The translations under genes and the position numbers were made by a program. Shown piece after piece: positions 26,318 through 40,265 of a stretch of 64,000 nucleotides of DNA (positions are counted from its first letter, which is position 1; each line of letters opens with the position of its first letter). Origin of the DNA: Sycobia sp. Sy_11 (taxonomy: Eukaryota > Arthropoda > Insecta > Hymenoptera > Epichrysomallidae); the NCBI GenBank assembly GCA_018907035.1, contig JACCIC010000004.1:1970501-2034500 (forward strand), written 5' to 3'. Under the pieces are notes generated by a model that worked only from the letters and a program-made list of their open reading frames with translations, made no database searches and was not told the DNA's origin.

Positions 26318-27202
26318 CCACAATTTCGTAAATAATTCTCTTGAATTAAACTTATGAATGTTTTTTTACTGATTATTAGCTAATAACAATGTGTGTGTAT
26401 GTAAAAATATTTCGTTTTTATCTATGTTATATACGCATTTTATTTTACACCATAATATATCGCTTCTATTGACATTTATTAATTTGAAAATGAACGACAA
26501 TATATTTATGTATTGAATGTCAGGTAAAGATAAAGTTCTGAATTTGATGCAAAAGTATATATCTATACATAACTATATATCTATATAATTTATCTTCAAT
26601 ATACTTCATATAATTAATCTTCATATATTCAATGATATATATGTCTCTAATTGATTTCTATAAGTTTTTCTTTAATATTTTACGTAATAAAATAAAATCT
26701 ATCTTGGCAAATTTCTCAATGTTTATATATAATGCAACGTTTCAAAATATCAACGAAAGCATACACGCAAGTTTATATAAATCTAATCTATACAATATAT
26801 CGCAAGGATCGATGCGATTTTAATATAAAAATGATTCAGAAATAATAAGATAAATATCGGAGGTCTAAAGAATATTCATTGTCAGATGCAGCAGCTTCTT
26901 TCTTTTTTCCTAAATATTATATAATATATACATTATAATAAGAATGTAAAAGTTTTTACGTATATACATTTCAACTGCCGGGATTCACTGCTGAAAGTTC
27001 CCGGACAAGAAAAAAGTAGCCCGCAGGCCTAAATAAGATCTAATTGAATTATTATTATTAAAACGACTAATAAAAGGGAAAAGAATTAATAAGAGAATTA
27101 TTCCAAAGTAATGAAGGAGGAAAGTGCGATGATAAAAAGTACGTCATTATGAAAGCAAAAAAACACCAATGCAAGAAATTTCTGCATTTTTGTGTTTCAT
27201 TA

Positions 27203-27203
27203 T

Positions 27204-27242
<39 letters not shown>

Positions 27243-27244
27243 CA

Positions 27245-27298
<54 letters not shown>
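27203..27298. repeat. (ATACAT)n minisatellite joined to (TA)n
   Basis: About seven ATACAT units run from 27203 to about 27248, followed by a pure (TA)n tract at 27251-27298. Confidence 0.95.
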
Positions 27299-27301
<3 letters not shown>

Positions 27302-29661
27302 ATATAATTATCCGCGGTTCTGGCAAGCTTTTAATTAAACTCATACCTGCTCATATTAACATCTGCATATATGTATATATACAGATGCACGCATAAACTC
27401 GTACCCTTCCTTGTGTTTTTATGATTATTATTATTATTTGTAGAAAGAGAGGAGGAAGAGTGTAAGTGTATGTGTCCATTGTCTCTGCGTGGGCAAAGTT
27501 GATGGTGGGGGAGAGTTCATCTGCCCGCATGTAATACAAATTTTATAAAAAAGGATTAAAAGACAAAAAATGTGACAAAGATGTGCATAAAGTATTATAT
27601 TAATTATTCAAATTTCCAATTATTAAGATATATTCTGTGGTATAATAACAATTATAATTTGTTTAACTCCTCCGAAAACCAAACAAGCCGAAACTCGAAT
27701 AAGTAATAATTAAAGTGCAAATAATTGTTTGAAAACTGAAAATTTATTTTACTTGATTTTTCATGCGAGTCCTCATGTAAACTATAATCAATAATTTAGA
27801 AATCAACATCATTTTTATAATGGTACTACAATATCAGTAATAACACCAAAATCACAAGGCTTAATTAAGTTATTAAAGTAAAACTATTTTTAAGAGACTT
27901 TGTTAAAAATCTCAATTAACAATTGAATTATCATAACTAAACTTGCATATTTTTTGTATCAAAATGTTGACAATAGAAAGCAAACGATTGATTATTTATT
28001 AACTATTACAGTTTAAATAATAATTCATATGAATTTATTACCTATATTTTACCAAAAATATATAAAGTATAGGACGAAATAGATGCTATAATATGCAAAG
28101 TTCATCACGATATCATAATATAATATGCAAAATTTATATATAAACTCTGATGATTGTAATATCTATTGTCAGTCGACCGAGCGGTTGCTCTTCTTCCTTA
28201 AAACAAAAAAAAAAAAAATAAGTGTATACTGGCACAAATGTATGCATAAACGGCAACTTTATCATACAGAATGAACCTCGAGTGATTCGAGCTGCTTTTT
28301 TAACGAATTTGTTGTTAAACTAAGGTCGTAAACGAACAAAAACTCACATTAAAAACTACGTGATTATAAGTTTAGATTTTAAGAAAAATATAACTAAGAA
28401 AATAGCGTTGTGCACGATGCATCTTTACGATCGTATCCAAAATTGATATTTCGTAAAATTTGTGTACAACGTCCTTTCTCTATCTACGAAAAAATATTAA
28501 TAGTAAAAACGCTCTGCAGTGGACAAATACAAAATTAGTCATTCGAAAATGCGATCCCAATCGAATATATGAAGTTTGAAATTATAGAATGAATTTGAAA
28601 TTAGATGGTCTTGATTGAAGATTGATATACCTTGACTTTAAGATAAAAAATCAAGATTAAATTTAAGCTTTATTTCAGAACTGTAAATCAAGGTAAATCA
28701 ACCTTAATTTTTAACAGATACGCTTGTAATAAGGCACCACAAATAATAAAATTTGATTATCTAAAATAAATAATTAACAAAGCAGGAATATTATTTAAAA
28801 TAAATGAATTAACGCTAATATAAAATAATGAAAATATTAAAACAAAAATAATACAATAGAAATCAGGATATTATACAACCTAAGAATAATTGGAAAGAGC
28901 AAAAAATAACAAATTTACTGCTTGTACATATTATATCGTAATAAAACTGATGTACCAAGTAAGCCAACGTTTTTCTTTTGCTTACTTAAAAAATCACCAA
29001 GTCCAAAAATGTTAATAAAAAATTTCACCGTAAAATAAAAATTTGCTTTTCATTTACTTCAAAAAAATTTGAAATTCTTTTATATTGGTAATAAATCCCT
29101 TTTACTGATACTTTTACCTCCAATTATTTGTTGTTACTTATTTAACAATACTTTAATTGCAATCTTTAGGTAAATATGTTTTTAGATTTAAAGAACAAGA
29201 TCGTTATTTGTTTTTAATTTCTTTTTTATAGATAGAATTGTAACATATAAAAAATAACAAATGTCAGAATACAAATATATAAATAAACAAATAAAAATCA
29301 TTGAAATATACTTATACTTAAACAGAATAACAAATGTACAATTTTTATTATTAACTTTAGTTCAGTATCTAATAAAATTCAATATGTCAGTTTATAAAAT
29401 AATATTTTATGCAAAATTTATACACATTAAATTGTTTTTAAGGAAAATTAACGATCAAAACTTAATATCTCTTGTAATGTTTCGACATTTTATATTATTC
29501 TTTATAATAAAATTTTTTTATTCATTATGTTCATTATTAATATATTTGAATGTAATAGATGAATAATTTGTTAATTTATTAGATATATCTGTTAAATGCT
29601 GTGCTACTAAAATGCATTAAAGATTTTCTAAATAGAAAAAATATGTAGTTATCTCTTAACC

Positions 29662-29667
<6 letters not shown>
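27299..29667. other. AT-rich DNA, no gene seen
   Basis: Very AT-rich unique sequence. A 101-residue open frame at 29261-29566 is rich in Ile, Leu, Phe, Lys and Tyr, as expected of chance AT-rich translation. Confidence 0.4.

Positions 29668-29721
<54 letters not shown>
29668..29721. repeat. (TA)n microsatellite
   Basis: A pure TA tract of about 54 bp. No other TA tract of this size occurs until 43609. Confidence 0.97.
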
Positions 29722-29725
<4 letters not shown>

Positions 29726-30220
29726 TATATTTTTCAGTCGAATAACAATTACTTCGTTCAAATTCAGTTCTAAATCAATAGTTACGCATTTTTACAATTA
29801 TAATCAACAATTCATTTTTTAACAGAATATAAGAATATTCTTTCTGACAAGTATTTCATTAACTTAATTGTTTTTAATTTTAAGCACCTTAGTTATCTAT
29901 ACATATTTGAAAAATCTTAATGACATATATTCCTAAATTCTTGTAATTATAAATTACATTATCACTTTTCAATATATCACAAATATAAGAAATTATATGT
30001 AGGTGATTATGCAAATATGTAATAAAAAAATATATGCTAAAGTAACTTATATTGCAATCACCAAATATTCGTGTAGACTAATAAATGCTAAATAATCAAA
30101 AATTATATCCTCACTTTATCGACTTGTTTTACTATTTATAATGTATTTTGACTAATTAATGTCATCGTTCCTCCCATGTAGTCAAAATACTGGAGATCAT
30201 TTTTCATTAAGTTTCGGTTG

Positions 30221-30226
30221 TTTATT
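30221..30226 (-). promoter_or_regulatory. Polyadenylation signal of the RCBTB gene
   Basis: AATAAA on the minus strand begins 16 nt beyond the stop codon of the RCC1/BTB gene (stop at 30242-30244). It would give a very short 3' UTR. It is the nearest canonical signal, but use of a site further on cannot be excluded. Confidence 0.5.
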
Positions 30227-30241
30227 TTATATATTGTTCAT

Positions 30242-33704
<3,463 letters not shown>

Positions 33705-34459
33705 TATGTACTTTCACGTAAATTTATTGCCAACACCTCCGTAAGACGTAAATCCAATCCAGTATCTCCCTGGCTTCCTGGTGATATACTGATGTGACAG
33801 TAAAAGTAAATTCTTAACGACGCCACAACAGTGCTCAGCGACATAACCTTCTTTCTTCTACTTTGAATACTTTTTTTTAAATTCCAAAGTTACTTTCTTT
33901 GTTCATTATGTTTCTTTGTCAGTTAAAAAACTGACGCGATAATAGAAAATCGCTAAGAAAAGAAGAAAAAAGTAGAGAATGTTTTACTAGCTTTAGGCAC
34001 ATATTGTTTGTTATTCTGAGGTGTCACTGATAAAAGAGTAGATCGAGTAAGTGTCAAAGTAAAATGGAATATAAATAATTGAGACGTTCTAACACGATAA
34101 GCTTACCACTTGGTTATAAAATAATGAATGAATTGAACGGGAAATAATAAATTTTAATAAAAACAATGCTGAACAATTTTAAATTGGAACTTGTAGATTA
34201 TTTACAATTGAATAACAACACAACACACAATCAACAATGAAAGTAGAAATATGCAACACCATCGATGAAAAGTACAGAGGGCAGATCAATCGTGAACTGC
34301 GCAAGTGCGCAAGCGTAATCGTATCAAAATAAATGTATAAAATTATATTTTATCCGTCTTAATTTATTAGTAAATTTAAAGTGTATTTTTTCAACAGAGA
34401 AGTAAAGAATTAAAGATTATAAAACTTAATTATTTTAAACTAAATTAATTAACTTAATA
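33705..34459. promoter_or_regulatory. RCBTB1: Upstream region of the RCBTB gene
   Basis: This 750-bp stretch upstream of the ATG must contain the promoter and 5' UTR of the minus-strand gene. No TATA box stands out. A GC-richer element at 34297-34315 (CTGCGCAAGTGCGCAAGCG) repeats TGCGCA twice and resembles NRF1/Ewg-type sites loosely. Start site position is unknown. Confidence 0.35.
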
Positions 34460-34850
34460 AATATTTTTATCGGTCTTACAGTCTTTATACTACAATATAT
34501 TGTACTAAAATAATGACAGTCAGGCTGTCCTTGAATATAAATTAGTTTAAAAATTAAAAATAATAAAAAAATACAAATACAAAAATAAGCTATATTCCAT
34601 GTTAGCAGAGAACAACCTGACAGCTCCTATCACTTTAAATTTAAATTTTCCTTTGATGCCTGACGTTTCGAACCGCTTTATTATTTTTTTTTATTTTTAT
34701 TGTTTTTAATGTTTAATCTAATTTAATTTTTAGTAGTAATTTCTATTTGAGATTCTTCGGAGGTGATCATAAACAAGGGCAGTCTGACTGTCATTATTTT
34801 AGTATAATATATTATAGAATATAGACTGCAAGACCGATAAAAGTATTTAT
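34460..34850. repeat. Foldback (long inverted repeat) element, copy A
   Basis: The arm at 34460-34533 and the reverse complement of 34774-34850 match over about 75 bp. Both contain ATCGGTCTTRCAGTCT, ACTAAAATAATGACAGTCA and GGCTGTCCTTG or the like. The roughly 240-bp centre is AT-rich with no coding. This is the layout of a non-autonomous foldback or MITE-like element. No superfamily can be assigned. Confidence 0.7.
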
Positions 34851-35548
34851 ATAATTTATTTTTTAATTTTTAATTTAATTAACGAAACTATAAATTTTAT
34901 TATCAAATGAATACTTGATAAAATACATCAATACAAAATGCATTGGTTCTTGATCATTGCTCTTATAATTGTTCAAAGAACAAAATATACACAACTTATT
35001 TCTTAGACATCGATTAACCCTATTTATATTCAGTAACAATAATTAATATTAATCACAAACTGAAATTTCAACAATTATCTTCTCAACAATTAATATCAAA
35101 TAAAAAGAAACAAATAAATCGTAAATTCACAAATAATCAGTAAAATTTTACAATTGTTAAGTTTACTGAATCGAATTTTCAACCAGGTTAAACATAATTT
35201 AAAAAATAAAAATATAACATTATATACTATATCAATTATTTTGCAACTGGTAGTATTAATTTAAAATGATAACAAAAATATAAATGAATTTTAATCTAAA
35301 ATTATCATTATTAATTGTATCAGTTTTTTACAGCCCATACGAATTAGAAAGATTTCGATCATTTGCATTTGTACTTTCTAGAGATTCCTTTTGTGCTTAT
35401 AGAATAATGTTACTTTTCATAGGGTGAGCGCTTTCGAAATCACCCAAGCTTTACTTAGTTCGAAACAGATTTCATGACATTTCATCTTCGATATTACGTG
35501 TAATGTACCATGCACTTGTGGTATTACTTTCTCCGCAAATAACGAAAA
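34851..35548. other. AT-rich spacer before the BEL element
   Basis: Unique AT-rich DNA with no gene or repeat end recognised. It is host DNA into which the BEL element inserted. Confidence 0.5.
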
Positions 35549-35553
35549 ACCAC
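35549..35553. repeat. Target-site duplication ACCAC, left copy
   Basis: The 5-bp ACCAC lies directly before the TG of the left LTR and recurs at 39390-39394 directly after the CA of the right LTR. Five bp is the usual BEL/Pao target duplication. Confidence 0.85.
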
Positions 35554-35605
35554 TGTCTAAAATTCAATGTATATGTATGTATGTATCTTTGTCAATATGT
35601 ATGTA
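35554..35605 (+). repeat. 5' LTR remnant, 52 bp
   Basis: This stretch is identical to the first 52 bp of the 3' LTR (38898-38949). After it the sequence jumps straight into reverse transcriptase, so about 440 bp of LTR is missing. Confidence 0.92.
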
Positions 35606-36289
35606 TTGTTCGAGTTTCTCGACGAATATGAAACACTCGGTCATATGTCCCAATGCGAAATAGGAAAGGATGAAGGGTTTTTTCTTCCTCATCACGCCGT
35701 TTTAAAAGAAGCAAGTTTAGCCACTAAATTACGTGTCGTGTTTGATGGCTCCGCAAAAAGCTCCAGTGGTATTTCATTGAATGACTCATTAATGGTCGGT
35801 CCCGCGCTACAAGATGATTTATTTTTAATTATTTTACGTTTTCGGATGCACGCGTATGTGCTAACGGCGGACATTGAAAAAATGTATCGCCAAATTCTAG
35901 TTAATGAATCTGACCGGGCGTATCAAAAAATTCTATGGCGCAAAAATCAGGAGCAGCCGATTAAAGCATACAAGCTTAATACGGTAACGTATGGTACATC
36001 GTCGGCATCCTATCTAGCTACGCGCGTATTACAACAGCTTGCGGTAGATGAAAAGGCAATGTACCCTAATGCAGCGCGCGCGTTGACTGAGGATTTTTAC
36101 ATGGATGATTTGTTAACCGGCGCTCGAACCTTTTCGGAGGCGGAGGGTATAAGAAATGAGTTGCTGGAAGTGACCAAGAAGGGCGGTTTTAATTTGAGAA
36201 AATGGGCATCGAACGAGCCTCGATTAGTTGAAAAAACAGTCGAACAAAACACGAATCCGCATATATATCTTGATAACGCGATTGTTTAA
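35567..36289 (+). pseudogene. BEL reverse transcriptase segment, ends at premature stop
   Basis: The open frame begins inside the LTR remnant, so its first 15 or so residues (MYMYVCIFVNMYV) are LTR-derived and not native. From EYETLGHM on it is BEL reverse transcriptase with an intact YMDD box. It stops at TAA (36287-36289), beyond which homology continues in the same frame. Confidence 0.92.
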
Positions 36290-36310
36290 ACATTAGGCCT
36301 TTGTTGGAAT

Positions 36311-36997
36311 TTGCAGCAGGACACTATCGCGTATACTGTAAATTTGGAAAAAGTAACAAATACGATAAATAAACGAACGATTCTGTCACAAATTGCACGT
36401 TTGTTCGACCCTCTGGGGTTACTCGGTCCGATTATCGTTAATGCCAAAATAATTATGCAACGGTTATGGCAGCTTAAGTTGAAATGGGACGAATCGGTGC
36501 CGCAAGATATCCATTTATTGTGGACTAATTTCTATTCTCAGTTGAATATCGTAAAAAAGTTAAATATTACGAGAAGAGCTGTTTCGAAAAACTATATTGG
36601 TTTGCAATTGCACGGATTTTGCGATGCGAGCCAAGACGCATACGGTGCCGCGATATATATTCGTTCAATTGATAATGATGGGAATGTAAACACAGAATTG
36701 TTATGCTCAAAATCACGTGTCGCGCCACTAAAGTCTATCACGATACCGCGCCTAGAATTATGCGCGGCTAGTCTACTGGCTAACTTGTATACTACAGTAT
36801 CGCGCGCGTTGAATCGGATAAATTTCGATAAAAAAGTACTATGGTCGGACTCAACGATAGTTCTGCACTGGTTACAAACGCCCCCGAATACGTTAAAAAC
36901 TTTCGTCGGTAATCGCGTATCCGAAATACAAGGCTTATGTAAAGACGTCCAATGGTTACATATTCGGTCGGAGCACAACCCTGCTGACTCCATCTGA
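36311..36997 (+). pseudogene. BEL connection and RNase H segment
   Basis: This frame is the same as the upstream RT frame. It has RTILSQIARLFDPLGLLGPI, typical of the linker after BEL reverse transcriptase, and an RNase H domain with FCDAS and WSDST. It ends just after HNPADS, where intact BEL elements continue, so a small deletion or frame break lies at about 36990. Confidence 0.92.
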
Positions 36998-37492
36998 GCT
37001 TAGCGACCAGCAGGCCTTCTGGCAAAGGCGTCCCAACTGGCTCTCAACACCCGAACATATGTGGCCTATAAAAAAACTCGAAGAAATTACCATCACCGAA
37101 ACCCGCGAAAGGCCAATCAATATATATATATCAATTGCACTAAACCTATGAAACAGGAAGAATCGATAAAGGAGCTCGAAGTAATTAAAAAGTTTTCGTA
37201 AATTTTGAAAAATTAAAGAGAATAGTGGCGTATTGTTTGCGATTCATAAACAATTGTAGATTAAAAGGCAAAAAATCCATATACCAAGATCCGTCGCGAA
37301 AAAATAATAGTCCGACGTATAATAAAAATCGTTCAAGCAACTGAGTTTTCCAAAGAAATTAAAATATTATCGGAAAAACGAAGTTTAAACGGCAGACTCG
37401 GTCGGCTCTGTCCTTTTCTAGATTCAGAAGGTATAGTAAGAGTTGGTGGTAGGTTAAGACTCAGCGAGTTACCGTATTCTTATAAACACCCC

Positions 37493-37861
37493 ATGTTGCT
37501 TCCGTCCGCGCATTTTATATCAAAATTAATTATTGAGAAGGAACACTTAAGAAATTTTCACAGTGGTGCACAAGCTACGCTTAGCGCTACCCGCCAATAT
37601 GTGTGGATCATACATGGGCGTAATGCCGTCAAGAGCGTGATAAATAAATGTATTACCTGCTACCGGTCGAAGCCTTCAACGCCTAACTACGTGATGGGAG
37701 ATTTACCGGTCAGTAGAGTAACATATAAAAGGCCCTTTATACAAACCGGGGTTGACTTTTGCGGACCATTTTTCATTAAGGAAAAACGTCACCGAATCGT
37801 AATAAAATCAAGGTTTATGTGGCTATTTTTGTATACTTTGCTACAAAGGCAGTGCATATAG
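37493..37861 (+). pseudogene. BEL integrase zinc finger and first catalytic Asp
   Basis: It contains the H-H-C-C zinc-binding spacing (HLRNFHSGAQ to NKCITCY) and GVDFCGPF with the first catalytic aspartate. Homology begins earlier, at about 37340, without a start codon. The frame breaks near 37810 and the rest of the core lies in another frame. Confidence 0.9.
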
Positions 37862-38655
37862 AATTAGTACAGGACTTAACAACTGAAGCCTTTTTAGCTA
37901 GCCTACGGAGGTTTATAGCGCGACGCGGAAAGCCGTCTGACATATACAGCGACAACGCAACTAATTTCGTAGGGGCAAAACGGGAACTAGACGATCTTAA
38001 AAAATTTTTAAATTCTAAGGAGGACAATGAAAAAATTCAGCGCGCACTTGCTAACGAATCGATTCAATGGCATTTCATACCTCCGCGTTCGCCTCACTTT
38101 GGCGGTCTTTGGGAGGCCGTCGTGAAATCATTTAAAACGCACTTGATTCGTATAGCGGGAGATACCTTACTTGCGTATGAAGTTTTGCACACGCTTGTCA
38201 CTGAAATCGAAGCGATACTAAACTCCCGTCCTTTGACTCCCATATCCACCGATCCTAACGACTTACAATCCTTATCTCCTGCGCATTTCATAATTGGCGA
38301 CTCGTTCACAAGCGTACCTGACTACGACTATCGCGGTATTCCATCAGGGCGACTGTCGTCTTGGCAGCACGCGCAACAGCTCAAACGACACTTCTGGGTG
38401 AGATGGAGTAAGGAGTACCTGCACGAACAAAATGTTCGAAGTAAATGGCATAACGAGTCGGTAAAGGAAATTAAAGTAGGTACGATCGTTACAGTACATG
38501 AGGACAATAGCCCGCCATTTCAATGGAAACTTGCACGAGTAATCCAAACTCATCCAGGTCAAGATGGAGTAATCAGAGTAGTCACAATCAAAACTTCTAA
38601 CGGAGAATATAAGCGAACCATAAAAAAATTGTCACCGCTACCTATTAACGATTGA
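37819..38655 (+). pseudogene. BEL integrase core and C-terminal domain
   Basis: The 278-residue frame carries ATKAVHIELV, YSDNATNF (second Asp), PRSPHFGGLWEA (Glu), and the C-terminal domain (LSPAHFIIGDS, WQHAQQLKRHFW, LARVIQTHPG). It ends in the native stop, since it closes with KLSPLP and then the untranslated stretch to the purine tract. Confidence 0.92.
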
Positions 38656-38881
38656 TTAAATATATTACTATATTTTTCTTTTATTTATTTACTATGTAGC
38701 ATCTCCTGATTGTACAATTATACGTATATTACGTTTTTACTTCAGAACCATGATCCAAATGTAACGATAATTTTCCTATTTACTCTGTAATTGATGTAAG
38801 GAACAAAAAATCTACTGTATGTGCAAAACTACTTTAGTAAGAGAATGTATGTATTTTTTCTTTTTTTTTTGAACGTGACCG

Positions 38882-38897
38882 TTCAAGGGGGCCGGTA
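38882..38897 (+). promoter_or_regulatory. Polypurine tract of the BEL element
   Basis: A purine-rich run AAGGGGG followed by CCGGTA lies directly before the TG of the 3' LTR, where plus-strand DNA priming is expected. Confidence 0.6.
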
Positions 38898-39389
38898 TGT
38901 CTAAAATTCAATGTATATGTATGTATGTATCTTTGTCAATATGTATGTAAATCGGCTTTTGTATTCTGTCATGTAAGATTGGGTTAATGTCGGGTTTTTC
39001 CACTCCGCCTCTAATCCTGTAACTACCTAGACGCCGCCTTCCCCCACATCATTAGTCCCTTACCTCGTGCTCACCGAGCCGCTGCGCCGGCTAGCGGTGG
39101 TTAATTGTAAGGTCGCCTCGAGTGCGAACCTGCGTATAACTGGTATCAACCTGCCAACCCCCACTCTCTGTATTTTTGTAAATATGCTAGTGACTGCATC
39201 TTCTTGCGGACGGTGCAACTTTAGATCACCATCGACTGTCGCAGCGCTCACTTCTACCTGTATCCGCATATAATTAATAAACGGTTGTTACCCACAAATA
39301 AATTGTCTTCCTTTAAGTTATTCAACCTTAAGAGAAGACGAGCTGCGTAAGCTTCAGTCTACCGCTGCGTTCAATTCCACTTCATTACA
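38898..39389 (+). repeat. Complete 3' LTR, 492 bp
   Basis: It starts TGTCTAAAATTC and ends CATTACA directly before ACCAC. It is GC-richer in its middle. AATAAA signals occur near 39275 and 39298. Its own frames on both strands around 39060-39273 are not genes. Confidence 0.9.
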
Positions 39390-39394
39390 ACCAC
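39390..39394. repeat. Target-site duplication ACCAC, right copy
   Basis: Matches the 5 bp at 35549-35553 on the other side of the element. Confidence 0.85.
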
Positions 39395-39996
39395 TTATAG
39401 TTTAAAGTAGACGTACATAGTAATTTCCAAGAAAATTATGATGTTTAAGATATTATAATTATAATCTCGATAAAAAATACTTTTTGTTGAAGTAGCAGAT
39501 GAACGGTGATTAGTCCCAGCTTATATATACCTTATACATATACTGATACATATATAGTTGAATTCATTTTAACACTCATGTGGAATTTAATACAATCTTT
39601 CATCTAAAAAGACATTTTATTTCGAGCTAAGATTGAAATTGTGAGATTTAGGTGGTGTAAAAGAATGATGTAACAAATTTTTCTTTCAGTTGCATATTGG
39701 AGCTTTTGGCAATGTATCAACTGATATTAGTATAGGTAACAGTTTAATTTAAGTCTAAATAACTTTAAAGAGATTGACCTTCCAACATTAATCTCGGCTG
39801 GTCTCGGTCTCGAGTTCGATTTTTACAAATGAGTTCCAAACAGTTAAAGTTTATTTGTAACATCAGTTAGGACTATGACAATTTTAATCTTAAAAAGTAG
39901 TGTCTAGTTTTTAACAAAGAAATATATCTCTTAAACAATCAGATTTAGACTAAAATTAAAAATTGTACTTATGTCGACTGATCTGAATTAAATTAA
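39395..39996. other. AT-rich DNA, no gene called
   Basis: Host DNA beside the BEL element. A 46-nt splice-bounded open stretch at 39690-39735 is discussed in the findings but is too short to call. Confidence 0.4.
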
Positions 39997-40265
39997 TAAA
40001 TACTTTTATCGATCTCAGTTTTTATAATATAATATATTAGATAATGACAGTCAGACTGTCCTTGTTTATGTTCACTCCCGTAGAATCTGAAATAAAACTT
40101 ATTACTACAATAAATTATATTAAAAATTAAAAATAAAAATAAAATAAAATTAATAATAAAATAAAAATAAAAATAAAATAGTAAATAAAATAAAATAAAA
40201 AGAATAAAAGCAATATTCTATGTTAGTAAAGGACAATCTGACTGCCCCCACCACTTTAAATTTAG
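39997..40265. repeat. Foldback element, copy B (rearranged)
   Basis: 39997-40130 matches the reverse complement of the right part of copy A (TACTTTTATCGATCTCAGT, ATAATGACAGTCAGACTGTC, CTTGTTTATG). 40203-40265 matches the centre of copy A in the forward direction (AATATTCTATGTTAGTAAAG, CCACTTTAAATTTA). An A-rich simple stretch at 40110-40200 lies between them. The right arm is missing. Confidence 0.65.

Larger units (their letters stand above)
35606..38655 (+). pseudogene. Defective BEL/Pao pol polyprotein
   Basis: Reverse transcriptase begins just after the LTR remnant (GHMSQCEIGKDEGFFLPHHA at about 35640) and keeps VFDGSA, LTADIEKMYRQI and the catalytic YMDD at 36098-36109. An in-frame TAA at 36287-36289 interrupts it. 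The same frame then continues into the RNase H domain (LHGFCDASQDAYGAAIY, LWSDSTIVLHWL) to a stop at 36995-36997. Around 36990 a few codons appear deleted and the frame changes. The stretch 37080-37440 holds further breaks. A zinc-binding H2C2 region lies about 37540-37665. The integrase core keeps all three acidic residues: D in GVDFCGPF (about 37750), D in YSDNATNF (about 37950) and E in GLWEAVVKS (about 38110). A one-base frame change lies near 37810. The last frame ends TAA-free at a TGA at 38653-38655. Confidence 0.92.
35554..39389 (+). mobile_element. BEL/Pao LTR retrotransposon, 5' truncated by internal deletion
   Basis: The element starts TGTCTAAAATT and ends TTCATTACA, bounded by ACCAC duplications. 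It carries a 52-bp remnant of the left LTR, then pol (reverse transcriptase, RNase H, zinc finger and integrase in that order), a purine-rich tract, and a complete 492-bp right LTR. The order RT-RNase H-integrase and the sequence motifs are those of the BEL/Pao group. Most of the left LTR, the primer-binding site, gag, protease and the start of RT are missing. Pol carries one stop and several frame breaks. The copy is therefore defective. Confidence 0.93.

Noticed and set aside
29261..29566. 101-residue frame rich in Ile, Lys, Phe and Tyr
   Set aside because: The composition is what AT-rich non-coding DNA gives, and no motif is present.
36592..36993. 133-residue minus-strand frame inside the BEL element
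   Set aside because: It is the antisense shadow of the RNase H coding region.
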